A stretch of DNA of 64,000 bases from assembly GCA_037783415.1 (NCBI GenBank), contig JAZGTN010000098.1:2356001-2420000 (forward strand), written 5' to 3'. The position numbers were made by a program, and so were the translations under genes. Within the stretch, counting starts at the first letter, position 1. Each line of letters starts with the position of its first letter. Below the pieces are notes generated by a model, which had not been told where the DNA came from, made no database searches, and saw only the letters and a program-made list of their open reading frames with translations. Below are positions 33,085-44,449 of the stretch, piece by piece. This DNA is from Leptasterias polaris. Its lineage: Eukaryota; Echinodermata; Asteroidea; Forcipulatida; Asteriidae.

Positions 33085-33480
33085 TATACCATGGAGGTAG
33101 AAAACTAAATAAACTCAATTGTCTGGTGGCTGATTTCCGCCAACAACAAAAGACTTCTTCAGGATCGATAGCATTATACCATGGAGGAAGGTCTTCCTTC
33201 ATGATTATACATTGTCATTATAACGCCTTATTACGGGGATAAAATGCTATAAATTTATGGCACTATAAATTTATAATACCAAAAATGAAAAAATCTAATA
33301 ATTTATTATCGAGAAGTGAAGGGTAACTGACATTTGACAAGGTAAATTTATTCATTCGGTTTGGGGATGTACATGATCAGATGATGTACCATGAACAAAG
33401 AAAATTTACTAGATTTATCATGGCGTTATAATGCCCTAATTTTACGGCATTATATAGTGGGGGCAAAGACATAAATTGGG
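33085..33480. repeat. Palindrome-rich region, likely small elements
   Basis: ACCATGGAGGTAGAAA (33089) and ACCATGGAGGAAG (33179) resemble the hairpin element at 52224-52315. GTTATAACGCC-type and GGCGTTATAATGCC-type blocks at 33220 and 33422 are inverted relative to each other. Confidence 0.45.
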
Positions 33481-33659
33481 ATTTTTTTTAATGTATCGAA
33501 TTTAAAAAAATGTTAATCGTCCTTTTGGGGGGTGGGTGGGTGGAGGGAGGGCGGTTTTTATTTTAAATTTTTTTATTTAATTTTGTTGACATGGCCAAAT
33601 ATGAAATAAAGAATAAAGAAATCATCACAATCACTATAAAACAGAGGGTTTATGTGAAA

Positions 33660-34055
33660 ACAAAATTGCGCGCCGCAAGATCGAAAGCCGGTGTCGGCAT
33701 TGCCCCCGGGTTTTCAATCTTGCAGGCTGGAGCCCTCACGGGCTATTGATGCCACTACAATAGGCAAAATCCACACGACAGCGAGCAGTACGGGGATATA
33801 AAATCACGAAAATGGTTGACTGGACAGCATGAAAACACATGTAAATTGCACAAAGTTCTGTGTGCTAGTCTGGTTCCCTGCCTCGCACAAACTAGTGAAT
33901 ATACTCGAACAGTGCAGTGCACTTTGAATTACACGACAGGGGACCAACCACGGCCAGCAATTTTTTTGTTTCATACCACACGTTACGGCTTAGCCGACAT
34001 GTGGAAGGAAATAAAAATTGCACGCCGCAAGATCGAAACCCAGTGTCGGCGTTGA
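33660..34055. repeat. Direct repeat flanking a 300-bp interval
   Basis: GCGCGCCGCAAGATCGAAAG at about 33667 and GCACGCCGCAAGATCGAAAC at about 34019 begin repeats of roughly 40 bp, each continuing GTGTCGGC. They are some 350 bp apart in the same orientation; perhaps terminal repeats or duplicated element ends. Confidence 0.5.
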
Positions 34056-34312
34056 CATAACTGCGTGCGGTGCAGAATGGAGCCAAATTTGACTCAAAAG
34101 ATCATTTTTTGGGGGGTCTTATTAATCATAATACTTTGTACATTCTGTTGATCCCATTCATTTGGGGGGGGGGATGCAGGAGGGGGTGAAAGGTTCTTCC
34201 CCTGCCCCCGATGGTTACACCTCTGCAAAGAGGTGTTGATTGGGGCTGGGGAGGGGATGGCTGCATTCGATCACCATCAAACTGTCCGACTTATCCTAAT
34301 TATGTATGACGA

Positions 34313-35529
34313 GGGCAGGTCCAAGCTATTTGACATTGTGACGTACGGGACTTAAATGTTTCTAGTTGAAGCAAAGAAGACAAATATTTGAGTCTGTTAT
34401 GCTATTTGTAACATGTACTTATGCTGGTTTATTGAAAATAATTAACAAGTTTAAAAATCTTCATTAACGAGGTTTTTTTCTAATTAATGTAACTGACGTA
34501 CGGGACCAGAGAAAAATTGAGTTAAAAAAAAAAAAAATCACGTGCAAAACGTTCTGAAAGTACCAAGAGTGTAGTTATCTCAATGAACTGTTATTATACT
34601 GTATATATCTGACTAACTAATGGCAAATTGTTGTACAAATATATCAAGTCCTTATTACGTAGTAGCCAGAAATCTGAACTTCCGGACAGTGACGTACGGG
34701 ACATTTTTTCCATCGGTAATATACACTAATTTTTTGCTATTTCTTTTACAATATTTGACATTTATATGATGGAATAAAAAGTCTAGTTGACAGTAGGTTT
34801 CATGTGTTCCCAAAGTACGAGGTCAATAATCATACCAGTTAGGCATTGGTTCTAGCCAGCATGGCCTCCAACCAGCATGGCCAGATGGATTCTACCATTA
34901 GAGATTAGTAATCAAAGAAAAAATGTGTGGAAACAAATACTGGGTTGTTTAAAAGAGAAGTACCAACATTGAAATTTTTTTACAAGGGGTGCCTCATCTT
35001 GGGGCCCTTTAGAATGCACTATGCATGTCCCGTACGTCGAGACACTCATTACCTAAGATTTTTAATGAGATTCAGTAGTAATTAATTATTTTTATGCCTA
35101 GCCCTAGTTGGGTCTTAACATAAATTAGAACTTCATAAAATATCTTTTTCAAATGTTACTTCTTTCTATGTTACAATTAAAAAACTGTAAGTCAATTTGT
35201 GACGTACGGGACGTGTCATGCTAAGACGGAGCCTAATTTGCATAAGTAATTTTTTTAGTGTTACTACTCTTGATTCTTTAGTTCCCCCCTATTTAAGAAA
35301 TTTGTCCTTGCAACACTCTTACCACACATCTAATTTTAAAATGTCCCGTCACGGTAAACAAATAATTAAGTGATTGTTGACCTTGGCATTCATTAACGAT
35401 GTTTTTTCCCGCCATTTTTTTGTTAGAATCATAAACTTTAATTAATTATCTTCAAAATGACACCTGTTTTTTAAAATTTGGATAAAGATGAAATTTTGCC
35501 ACCAGGGGGGCATTAGCTTGGACCTGCCC
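34313..35529. mobile_element. 1.2-kb TIR element with reiterated TGACGTACGGGAC
   Basis: GGGCAGGTCCAAGCTA at 34313-34328 is the perfect reverse complement of TAGCTTGGACCTGCCC at 35514-35529. Inside, the 13-mer TGACGTACGGGAC occurs exactly at 34339, 34494, 34690 and 35200; an inverted near-copy (GTCCCGTACGTCGA) is at 35027 and a decayed inverted one (GTCCCGTCACGG) at 35343. Spacer sequences are AT-rich and unrelated to each other, so this is not a tandem array. There is no coding capacity and no clear target duplication. The motif may be a transposase-binding site; the superfamily is unknown. Confidence 0.7.
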
Positions 35530-36750
35530 ACTAGAGTTCTTTAAAAAAAGGAAGGGGTCAGCTGTTTGCAACCAAAATGTTTTTTAGTGATTTTTTGTCT
35601 TTTTCACTTACTAAATGTTTAAATGTTTTCAAAATATAGGCCTAGATCAAGTTCTTTTTCAATGGAAAATTCTTAACATGCTAATTTCAAACTTTTCAGG
35701 CCATTGTAATGTTATTATCAAAATACATGTAAGCAAGTTTCCAAAGTTTTATAGCATTTGGACGAAATAATGGAATCAAAACTTTTTGGGACCAAAAATG
35801 GGCAAAAGACTACCAAAAATTCCCTCTAACTGTAACGGGATGCCTTTTTGTCATCATTTTGTAGAACTTGGTGAAATGAACATATGCTATTTATGGCAAG
35901 TTTCATAAAAATTGGTCCAGAACTTAGGAAATTAGTGGTGGGATTCTATTTTTTTTCAACGGACCAAATGCCAACCATGCAAAATAAATGGAATATTGTA
36001 CAATGTCAATAGTCAAATTTTGTGTTGGAATATTTGTATTGTTTAAAGGTCATACAGAAAAGAAAACAATATTTTGGGAATATATTCAACATAAATATTA
36101 TCAAATCAACATAAATTTATCCAACATCAATGCCATGTTTTTTTTAAATCAAGCCATAAACCACAAGGAAAACTGACTCGGTAAATTTTGTGAAAAAATT
36201 GTGTTGAACAAAGAAATTTTTTTTTTCACAAGACAGAAGAGAAGACCTACCGATTCTTTTAGAATCACCCAAAATGTAACTGAAGATGGCCCGAAATTGA
36301 GGCATGAAAACATGTTTTTGAGCAAAGAGGTCTCACTCCACCCACACCTCTAATGATGCAATCGTCAAAATGGCTCCTTTGGTCACCCCAAATATATTCG
36401 CCCACCACATTCCCCAGTCACAATGACAAACATGGCGGATATAATAAACTGATACGGACCCCACCCATAAAACTTGTTAAAATTTATTTTCAAGTCAACA
36501 GTCATAAAAAGTGTCACTGAATTGGACAGCGCCATCATTTATTTACCATTTTGAGGACCTCATTTCAATTCAGCGTGCTTAGGCCAAACTTTTAAAATTT
36601 GGGTCCAGGATGCTTCACACGGCTTTGAAAAGTCCTGGGGAAAACCTTACAAGTCTATTGTTACTTATTTTGCCAAAATTACTTCATTTGTATTACAGGA
36701 AGCACGCCTTTTAGAGGGTATTCTTGAGGAAGGAAGCCGAGAGGATCCTG
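35530..36750. other. Upstream region of the death-domain gene
   Basis: AT-rich intergenic DNA. 36145-36225 contains SINE-family tail sequence (AACCACAAGGAAAACTGACT, GTTGAACAAAGAAA). A 3' splice site at 36698 (TTTGTATTACAG) and a weaker one at 36714 (CGCCTTTTAG) precede the gene's first recognised coding exon, so at least one exon must lie upstream; it was not found. Confidence 0.45.
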
Positions 36751-36753
36751 ACA

Positions 36754-39700
36754 ATGGATGAAGCAGATTGCTTCAGCTTTCAGAGAGGATTCGAGGGAGA
36801 GAAATGTAGCCTCTCAGTCTCACTGCCAGTTCATGGTAAAGATGAGAGTTACATGTATGAGAGAGTGAAGAACGAGAAGGAAAATTTGACTCACTGTAAT
36901 AATAACCATCCTGAATCTTCACATCCTGTTAGTGGAAAGATCGATGTAAAGCCATTTGAAAATGATTTGTCTTCAAGTTTGCCCTTATTGACTTCTACCA
37001 CTGTCAGTAAAGCTCATGAGAATTGGTCGAGTCCCATTCAAAAAGCTGAGGAATACTGCAAAAGCTCAAGCATTCATGGGGACGGGTCATTTCAGCATCA
37101 AGTTGACTATGAAAAGAGTCGTATGGAGACACGGTGTGGAGATTTGAGTTCCATGAAGAAGGAGTTTGATCTGGAGGATCAGACACAATTTTCTGACACT
37201 GCCATAAGTCCATCTGATTGTATGAGAGTACAACTAGACAACTTGCCATTAAGTATTGGGACTGATGAAACAGATCAGGGCCAAGTGGTACCAAACTTCA
37301 GCCTTACTGAGCAACACTCCGAGTATCCCACAACGTTGCTTAAAAACAGTCAGTATTATCCTAAACCCAAGGATTCTGCAGGGTTGAACCTCACATCAGA
37401 CTCAACACAAAAGGAATCACCAGGGTTAAGCTGCCATCCGACTGCAATAAGTCACACTCATATGGGCCATCATGAAGAATCACTGTGTGCAATACATCAT
37501 CAGTGTAGTGCATCATCCACTATGCAGGCTCAGCTTGAGTCAAACAGTAAACCATTCGGTTCATCAATTACACCAGTGGAAGTTGAGGAAGGGGAAGTCG
37601 GTAAGAGAAAGACATCATGTGATGAGAAGTTAGAAGAGGAAGGTCATTGGTCAAGGATGAAGAGACAGAAGACGTCAACAACAATTCAACAAGGTATAAC
37701 ATGCGGCACTTATTGCAATTTTTCTGTTCATGTAAGAGTTCGAATTTATTCCAGTGTGTAATAAGCCATGCCCACTTAACACAAACTGGCTCAAACATTT
37801 ACCGGAATCTTTAAAGAAATGCAAATTAATAACATTTTGGTTGAACAAAGAAAAATGGACTAGAACGGGACTTGAACCTGCAATCTCAAGAATAATGTGT
37901 CGGCACTTTACCAACTGAGCTATCTACATGATCTCCCTATTTTGTCATATCTTCATTCGGGGGTGCAAATCAGAAGCCATACAACCGTTAGGGATCACAA
38001 CCAAGCTTACTGAGCTTGGCAAAGACTTGGGGTCTTATCATTAAGTTTCTCTCATAAGAAATGAATTTGAAGATGAATTTAGTGCTTTTGGAGGATAAAA
38101 TGCCAGCTTTGGAGCTGAAAGTAAGCAAAACTTTACACATACAAATTAGAAGCGTGCGCGTTTCACGTGTTGACTTCCAATGAACCACCCATATAGTAGT
38201 GCACTCCATACTTCCTTAATAGTGTTGCCTTTTGTAGATCCAGACCATAACTGTTTTTAATTTAGAATTATTATGAAACAATGTAATGTATTTTCCTCAT
38301 CAACAGAAGTGCAATACAACCAGACTGTTATGTCACCAACACAGTATCAAGTTTCAGGCAAAGGAAACTACATATTTGAGGCTCCAAACAACTGCACCTT
38401 CAACTGTAAGTTGTTGAGTACATCGATTCTCGTTGCCCTTAAAAAATTAATTGTATCAATATACAATGTACACCCCAACCCCCCAATTTATAAAGATATA
38501 ATTTTTAAAGTCATTTTGTTATTTAAGCATCAATAAACTAGTTTCATCATTTGATCTTCAAAAAAAATGTTCAGGCCTGGAATTTCATCTTTGAGAGGGC
38601 ATGGCCATTTTCATGTTGCAAAGGGCACTTCCATTGGAAAATCTTAAAGCCTATGGGAAATATTTGAATGGCCACCAAGGCCAAAACCAAGGGCAACAGA
38701 GACCATGGCCTCTGTGTAATTCCAGGCCTGCGTTATATTCTAAATTTTTTAAGTTGTGGCTATTATCAATGCATTAATTTTGATGTGTTGTTTCAGTGTA
38801 TAAGAGTGGGCAGGACAAGCAACATGCCCTACAGTGGGCCAGTCGTCAATCCTCACAAACGGATAGTGTTACTGGTAAGTACATTTAGAGCCTTTGTAAC
38901 TTTCAGATAATTTTCCCCTTTATATTTTACATCAAGACAAACTACAGCAATACAATTGTTACCTTTAATGTGTAAGTTTTTTTTTTTTAAATGGTGACAC
39001 TTAACTCTGAAATGGTTCACATGTAGCATAAAACCCAACACTGGAACAACTGTAGTTCTGAATTCGTAAAGACCGGGTGATTTATTGTCTGGACAATATA
39101 TCTTTGATAATAAAAAAATCCAATAGACTGCGCAAGTCTCGTGCGTATCTGAACGAGAAAACACGTCAAACAAAGAACTTTTTTTTCCCTGAAATCAAAT
39201 CTTTGTTTTAAAATATATCTCATAACAAAATCTGAACAAAATGACAAAATTCAAAACAATTTTATAACATTAGTTTTAGCTTTTACAATAAATTCACAAA
39301 TAATGTGTTAATTATTATTGAAATAAAATTAAAACTATGGGACAAGGATGTTTATTTGATATCTTTTTAGAAACCCCGTACGCCGATTCGCGATGGTCAA
39401 ACGTGCGTAAAAGTGACCCGTGACGCAGTTTATAGAGGACCCTGATGCCTCAACAACCATAGACTGCAATAAAAAGGCTTTGCGTTGCAATTACAGCATC
39501 TGGCAATTACCATCGTGCATCCAAAACAAGCGTTTACACCAGTTTTGTGAACCAAAAAAATTTTCATGGTCATAAACTACGTTAAACTGAAATAATTGAC
39601 GAAACAAAATCTCACCCACGTAAAACTTCATAAGGTTGGAACCACAATGGTCTCGGAAGTTCGAATGCGGGCGAGACTTGCACTGTCTATTTTACAACTT

Positions 39701-40230
39701 TTAGTTTTTGAAAATGTTTACCATTTTTATTGGTCTTTGTTTTCATTCAACATTTTCATTGTCTTCGCTGGTATTGCACATGGTACCCTCTTCCTATGCA
39801 GTCACTCCAAAGGGCTGGGTTACTGTAAACAGATAAAAGGAAATATGGGTTTCAGAGAATAATACCATAAATTAGAAACAAAATATTACTGAAACAAAAT
39901 GGATGATTCCATTTTATTTTCCTAGGTTCAATTCCCGCTGAGTCACTACAAACCATCGCTAAGCTGATTGCGCAGACAACAGAATGGAAGAAGATTGCTC
40001 GCCTGTTGCCGATGACGGAATGTCCTACCTTAGAGTCGGACATCAAGAGTTTAGAGGAGTGTCAAGGTACAACGTCAGACAAGACGTTTGCTGTCTTGAT
40101 GAGGTGGTGGAGGGAGCATCCTGAACAGGGTGATAGGACAACGATGAAGGAATGCCTCCAAAGAGGTTTGGAATGCTGTAAGCTGGTCAGGTTAGCTCGT
40201 GCTATTGACAAGTACTTTCCGGATGCTTAA
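36754..40230 (+). CDS. Death-domain protein with RHIM-like segment
   Basis: A likely signalling adaptor. Exons 36754-37693, 38307-38405, 38797-38874 and 39926-40230 (TAA) join in phase to 1422 nt, 473 aa. Residues 1 to about 300 are Ser-rich and look disordered, with a basic patch (KRKTSCDEK, RMKRQK). Exon 2 encodes YQVSGKGNYIFEAPNNCTFN, which contains the G-x-x-N-x-I core of a RIP homotypic interaction motif with an extra residue before the glycine. Exon 4 is a death domain of about 95 residues (SLQTIAKLIAQ, EWKKIARLL, FAVLMRWW, LVRLARAI). The start ATGG has A at -3. If the exon is spliced at 36714 rather than 36698, the frame stays open upstream, so more N-terminal coding sequence, even a kinase domain, is possible. 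An AATAAA is at 40673. No specific orthologue was recognised. Confidence 0.85.
37835..37990 (-). mobile_element. tRNA-derived SINE in intron 1
   Basis: On the minus strand: an A-box TAGCTCAGTTGGTAAAG, a B-box GGTTCAAGTCCC, then TTTCTTTGTTCAACC. It belongs to the family at 6066-6870 and is the best preserved copy next to 6515. Confidence 0.78.
38572..38730. mobile_element. MITE with CAGGCCTGGAAT termini, copy 1
   Basis: 159 bp between CAGGCCTGGAATTTCATC and GTAATTCCAGGCCTG, in intron 2 of the death-domain gene. The partner is at 46858-46997. Confidence 0.82.
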
Positions 40231-41159
40231 AAGTCTCATTATTTATCTGACATTTACCTGAAATAGGTGTTGACAATATGTTTAAACGCTGAATTTAAAG
40301 CCCCCTTTTTGAATGGTTTAGTTGGTTGCTGAAAATGCAATGTGTACAGCTGTACATCATTGGCAATTGACCAAAATAAGTGGTAAAATAACATGAATGC
40401 AGCAAAAATGTAAATAATCTAAACAAGACCTAGTTTTCAAATTAATTTGTTGTCTTTTTCAAGGAAAAAATTTGTTGTCTTTTTCAAAATTGCATTTTGA
40501 ATCTGAAATAGACCCAATGGTCATGCTGGTTTGTAAATTTATTTAAGTATTTTTACATAAAAACAAATTTCTGCAAGTATTTCCTTCAAAAGAGTTTTTC
40601 AAAAGAACCTGTCGTTTAGGTTTACGATTGTCCAAATCTCTTGGTTTAATTAAAATTGACCCTGCATTTAAAAATAAATTTACCAAAGACGAACACCTTT
40701 TAAACAAACCCTAATCCTTAGAAACATCAAAGCATTAAAATGTAATGAATTGTAACATCCTTATTTGAGATAATTCAATATTTACAGCCCATGGTATTCA
40801 AGTTCCCACTGCCATTATTTTGTGTTTTATGTTTGTTTAATTTTTACGTAACTGTCATTATTGCAATACACTTGTAACTGCCCTCCAAACATGTGCCTTA
40901 TCTACATGTGGATAAATGTAACATTGTTACACTGTACAATGGATGTCCATTTCAGTCCACAGGTGTGTGTGCAATTTATAAGTTATAAACTTATCATTTT
41001 ATTATGTTAACTTTTGGTTTGAAGGGGCTGAATGAAGCCTTACTGGATTCCACCCAATACCCCAATGGGTAGGCCTAAGTGGTCACAACTTACTCAACGT
41101 ATTGTTACAGATTGAAAAAAAAAAAAATTCTCTCCTCAAACGGATAAGTAGGTTATTCA
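40231..41159. other. 3' flank of the death-domain gene
   Basis: Probable 3' untranslated region with AATAAA at 40673-40678. A duplicated AATTTGTTGTCTTTTTCAA is at 40444 and 40468. Nothing else was recognised. Confidence 0.4.
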
Positions 41160-44090
41160 ACTTGAGTGTTACCTTGTCAAGTTCCGAAGTTTCAGTCTGC
41201 TCACTTCTCCGCTCCTGAATCTTCCTCCTGTATGCTGCCTTTCTATTTCATTCATAAAGCCGTTTGGCTTTCTTCTTCAGACATACATTGTAGCATTCTT
41301 CTTCGTGGCTCTATATTGTCTGACACGCGCTGCCTCACTACCTTGAAAGGTGTCAGTGCATCAGGGATTTTATTCCCTCTGTTTTTCACTAACATATTCC
41401 TACCTCATTCTTGGCATGATTGTAGTGCAATCAGGTCTCAGAGAAGATGGAAGACACTAAGTTTGAAGTTCGTATTAAAAATTAAAGTTTGCACTAACTG
41501 TTGTCTCTTTATGACCTTCAACCTATTAAGATTATTTAAAGGAAATGTACACAAATTCTCAGCTCTACAGTAACTTTCAATCTATTGTTTTCTTGTGAAA
41601 AAGATTATAATCATTTACAGACTTAAAAGCCTTAAAAGCCTAACTTATGTAATTTGTGGTGATTTCCTGTAAGCTTGACGAAGCCGAAAGTGAGCAGATA
41701 TTACCTCTATGTAGAAGCCATTTCTCATGAGTCTTACCTTCTTTTAGGAAAAACTCTTACAACACCTATGCTCGTGTCGTCTTCTACGTCTCCAGCATTT
41801 ACAAACAAAATTACCTCCAGTCATTGCCCCAAAATTTGGCAACTGATGTATGTGTGGACCTGTATACAGTTTTCCCTGCCTTTGAATTATCTACAACGGC
41901 TCTAATGGCGTTTATAAATGTCTGAAAGGTGTCTCTTTGAATTGCAATTAGCAGTGATATTTCTGAGTCTCTGACTCGAGAAAGATGGAGGTTTTCCTTT
42001 TTTATCTTAACCTTCAAGTTGATTTTCAGTAAGTTGAGGGCATTTTTTTCTTCAGACTCTGCCGATATGTATTCACTACATCTGACTTGGGCTGCCACTC
42101 ATCATACTGGTCATCTCACCTTCATCTCCTTTGAGCCAGATGACGTACATATACTTCTTGCATCGATGACTTTTAATTGAACAAGTTTTGAGGTTGACCA
42201 CTTTGTTTTAGTCATTTTTGTTGATCAAGTATTAAGCTCTGGTCCAATGCGGAAGGCACGGTAGTCCAGATTTTTCCTCTCTCAAATTCATCACCTAAAT
42301 TTGAAGATAAAATGAGAAAATATAATTTGACTTTGTTACTGAGTGAAACTAGCTTTTTTTAGGCCTACTATAACTGCGACAATGTTGCAAGAGTGTTCAT
42401 GCCATTGCAAAATAGAATGCAATAGGTTCTTGGTTGACCAAACAATGGCAGGGAACAACAGAATGCTCTTTGTTGACCATAAAGATAAAGTTTTGTGTAT
42501 AAAATGTCTTCTGCACAATATTTTTTTGAAAGGTTTTCTGTGTATTTTGAGGTAGGTATAAGGACCAATCAATTAAATTTTGATAAAGATCCAATGAAAC
42601 TGGTAAAAGTTCCTGTTGTGTGTTGTTTAAATACAATGTGAGCAAAAGATATTTTTGCTTTCAATGGAACCATTTAGTCAAACAAATTCATGATCTACCG
42701 AATCATTGCACAAACTTACTTTGAATTTCCACTACTGGTGATGGACTTGAGCATGAAGGTTGTGTGGTTACTGCAGTTAGGGTAGGGTGAGCTGAGGACA
42801 CACTCATCTGTTGACTTTGTGCTCTTATTTTTCTCACCAAGTTCTGCTACTACGTGACCTGGTAATCCTTGAAATAGGAAGATGAATATTGATGATAAAA
42901 ATATATTATGTTAGGGGTGCTCTAGTCTTTTTGGATGTGTTGTTGGCTGAAGGGTGGAGAGAGTTTCTTTGCTCTGCTGGCCTTTACTCTTTTAGTGCAG
43001 TGTTCTAATACCACAATGGATTTTCTCCCTGCCCAACAGTTGCACTTTTCAAGTGCTAGGATGGCTTCTGGTGTGAACTCTGACTTGAGTTCCTTTGGAG
43101 CTTGTTCCACCCTCCCTGCTAGCTCTGATGCATCAAGTGATATGTGATGGGTTCAGGAAGATCATCATGGCATGGGTATGTCTCATCTTCAGATGCAGAG
43201 GTGCAGTGTCTGTCGCATCACTGTCACTATCTTCTTGCATTGTAAGCATAGCTGAACCTGGAGAGATTTCCTACAACTCTCAAATATCAGCTGCAGATAT
43301 ACGGGATGCACCTCTCGGCTCTTGAATCCTAGGCTTCTCTGTAGGTAGATTTAAATGTGTAGCCTTATGCCTCCTAAAATTGATGGCTGACATTCTCTTG
43401 GGATTCACCTTTCATTTTTGAGCCTTCCATGCACATTGTAGATTTTTAACACATGGTTTATACCCAGGCATTATACACATCTTCATCAGTGCTTGGATTC
43501 TGGTGTCGACCTGGCAAGACTAAACTTTGTACGTAACAGTACCGGTACTCAGTTCCTTCTTCTTTTTGATAAAAACACTTCTAAACATGGCCGGACACAA
43601 GGTTGGTGTAGGCCTACAATGAAAAAAATGCTTTGAGAGATTCATGTGTGAATTCACTTGGGAGTATGAATGAAATGTTGGATGTCAGTGCTGTCAAACC
43701 ACGTGGGCTGATTAGTGTTGTACGGATCCGGTAAATTTTCTTCGGAATATATGGCCAAGTTATGTTAGGCTTAGGTATCATAATGCCAACAATAAACAGG
43801 AATAAATACATGTCTTTGTAATGCTTTCTGCAAAATTGTGCACATTATTTACGTTCTCATTAGACACTGTCCCACACCAAACAAGGAACACGGTAGACTG
43901 ACTGTGTTATATATGGATCATAGGATGAAACTAGATTTAATCTGAAAACATCCACACCTCAACCCAAGGAAAAAGCATTTGGTAATTTAGCCAATATTTA
44001 GTTAGCAAAATCATCTGACATGATTTATGAACAAGATGAAGACTTACGACTCTGCTGAGCTCAATAATGTCACCAGCACAAAAAGAAAGA
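41160..44090 (-). pseudogene. Decayed coding-like region, origin unknown
   Basis: Several minus-strand segments look like broken coding sequence: a Lys/Arg-rich stretch around 41170-41300 (KKKAKRLYE, then RRKIQERRSEQ after a stop), 41811-42098, and 42922-43110 (CWAGRKSIVVLEHC, RVKASRAKKLSPP). Frames are interrupted and no splice pattern joins them. A degenerate transposon or retroelement is the simplest reading, but no family was recognised. Confidence 0.3.
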
Positions 44091-44092
44091 CG

Positions 44093-44422
44093 TCAACATT
44101 GGATACACATGTAGATACTAGATAGTAAACTATTAAAGATGGTTGCTGGTTGGGATGGCTGGGATGTATCAATAAACCATTGACCCACCTTGTCTTCAGC
44201 TGTCGATCCCTTCAAGTTTAGCTCGGGAAGATCGTCATTTAAAGATTGCTCTTCAGAGTCATCGTGTGCCCTTTCCTCTTCTGTTGCCATGGCAATTTCA
44301 AGCTTCAGCTTACAGTCTCGCTTGCGCTGTTTTAGCCGAAACTCCTCTTCTTCAATGGCTTTGATTGATGAAATGTTAGCAGCTTCTGCCTGCAGTCTAG
44401 CCAATGCAGCAGCAGCCTTCAA
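44093..44422 (-). pseudogene. Coiled-coil, gag-like fragment
   Basis: A 109-codon frame whose first 60 residues are Ala/Glu/Lys/Arg-rich and helical (ALARLQAEAANISS, EEEEFRLKQRKRDCKLKLE). This resembles the coiled coil near the start of BEL/Pao-type or related gag proteins, and it fades into non-coding sequence. No protease or RT lies beside it in frame. It may belong with the broken segments to its left. The retroelement assignment is tentative. Confidence 0.4.
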
Positions 44423-44449
44423 TCTAGCACTGTTAATTTAGCACTGCTA

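Noticed and set aside
36724..36753. Upstream extension of the death-domain frame from a TTG
   Set aside because: Initiation at TTG is unlikely in an animal; the first ATG in frame at 36754 has a good context. Real extension would need the alternative acceptor discussed above.
41166..41573. A 135-residue plus-strand frame
   Set aside because: Composition is that of an antisense shadow (Ser/Leu/Phe-rich), while the minus strand shows Lys/Arg-rich broken coding sequence.
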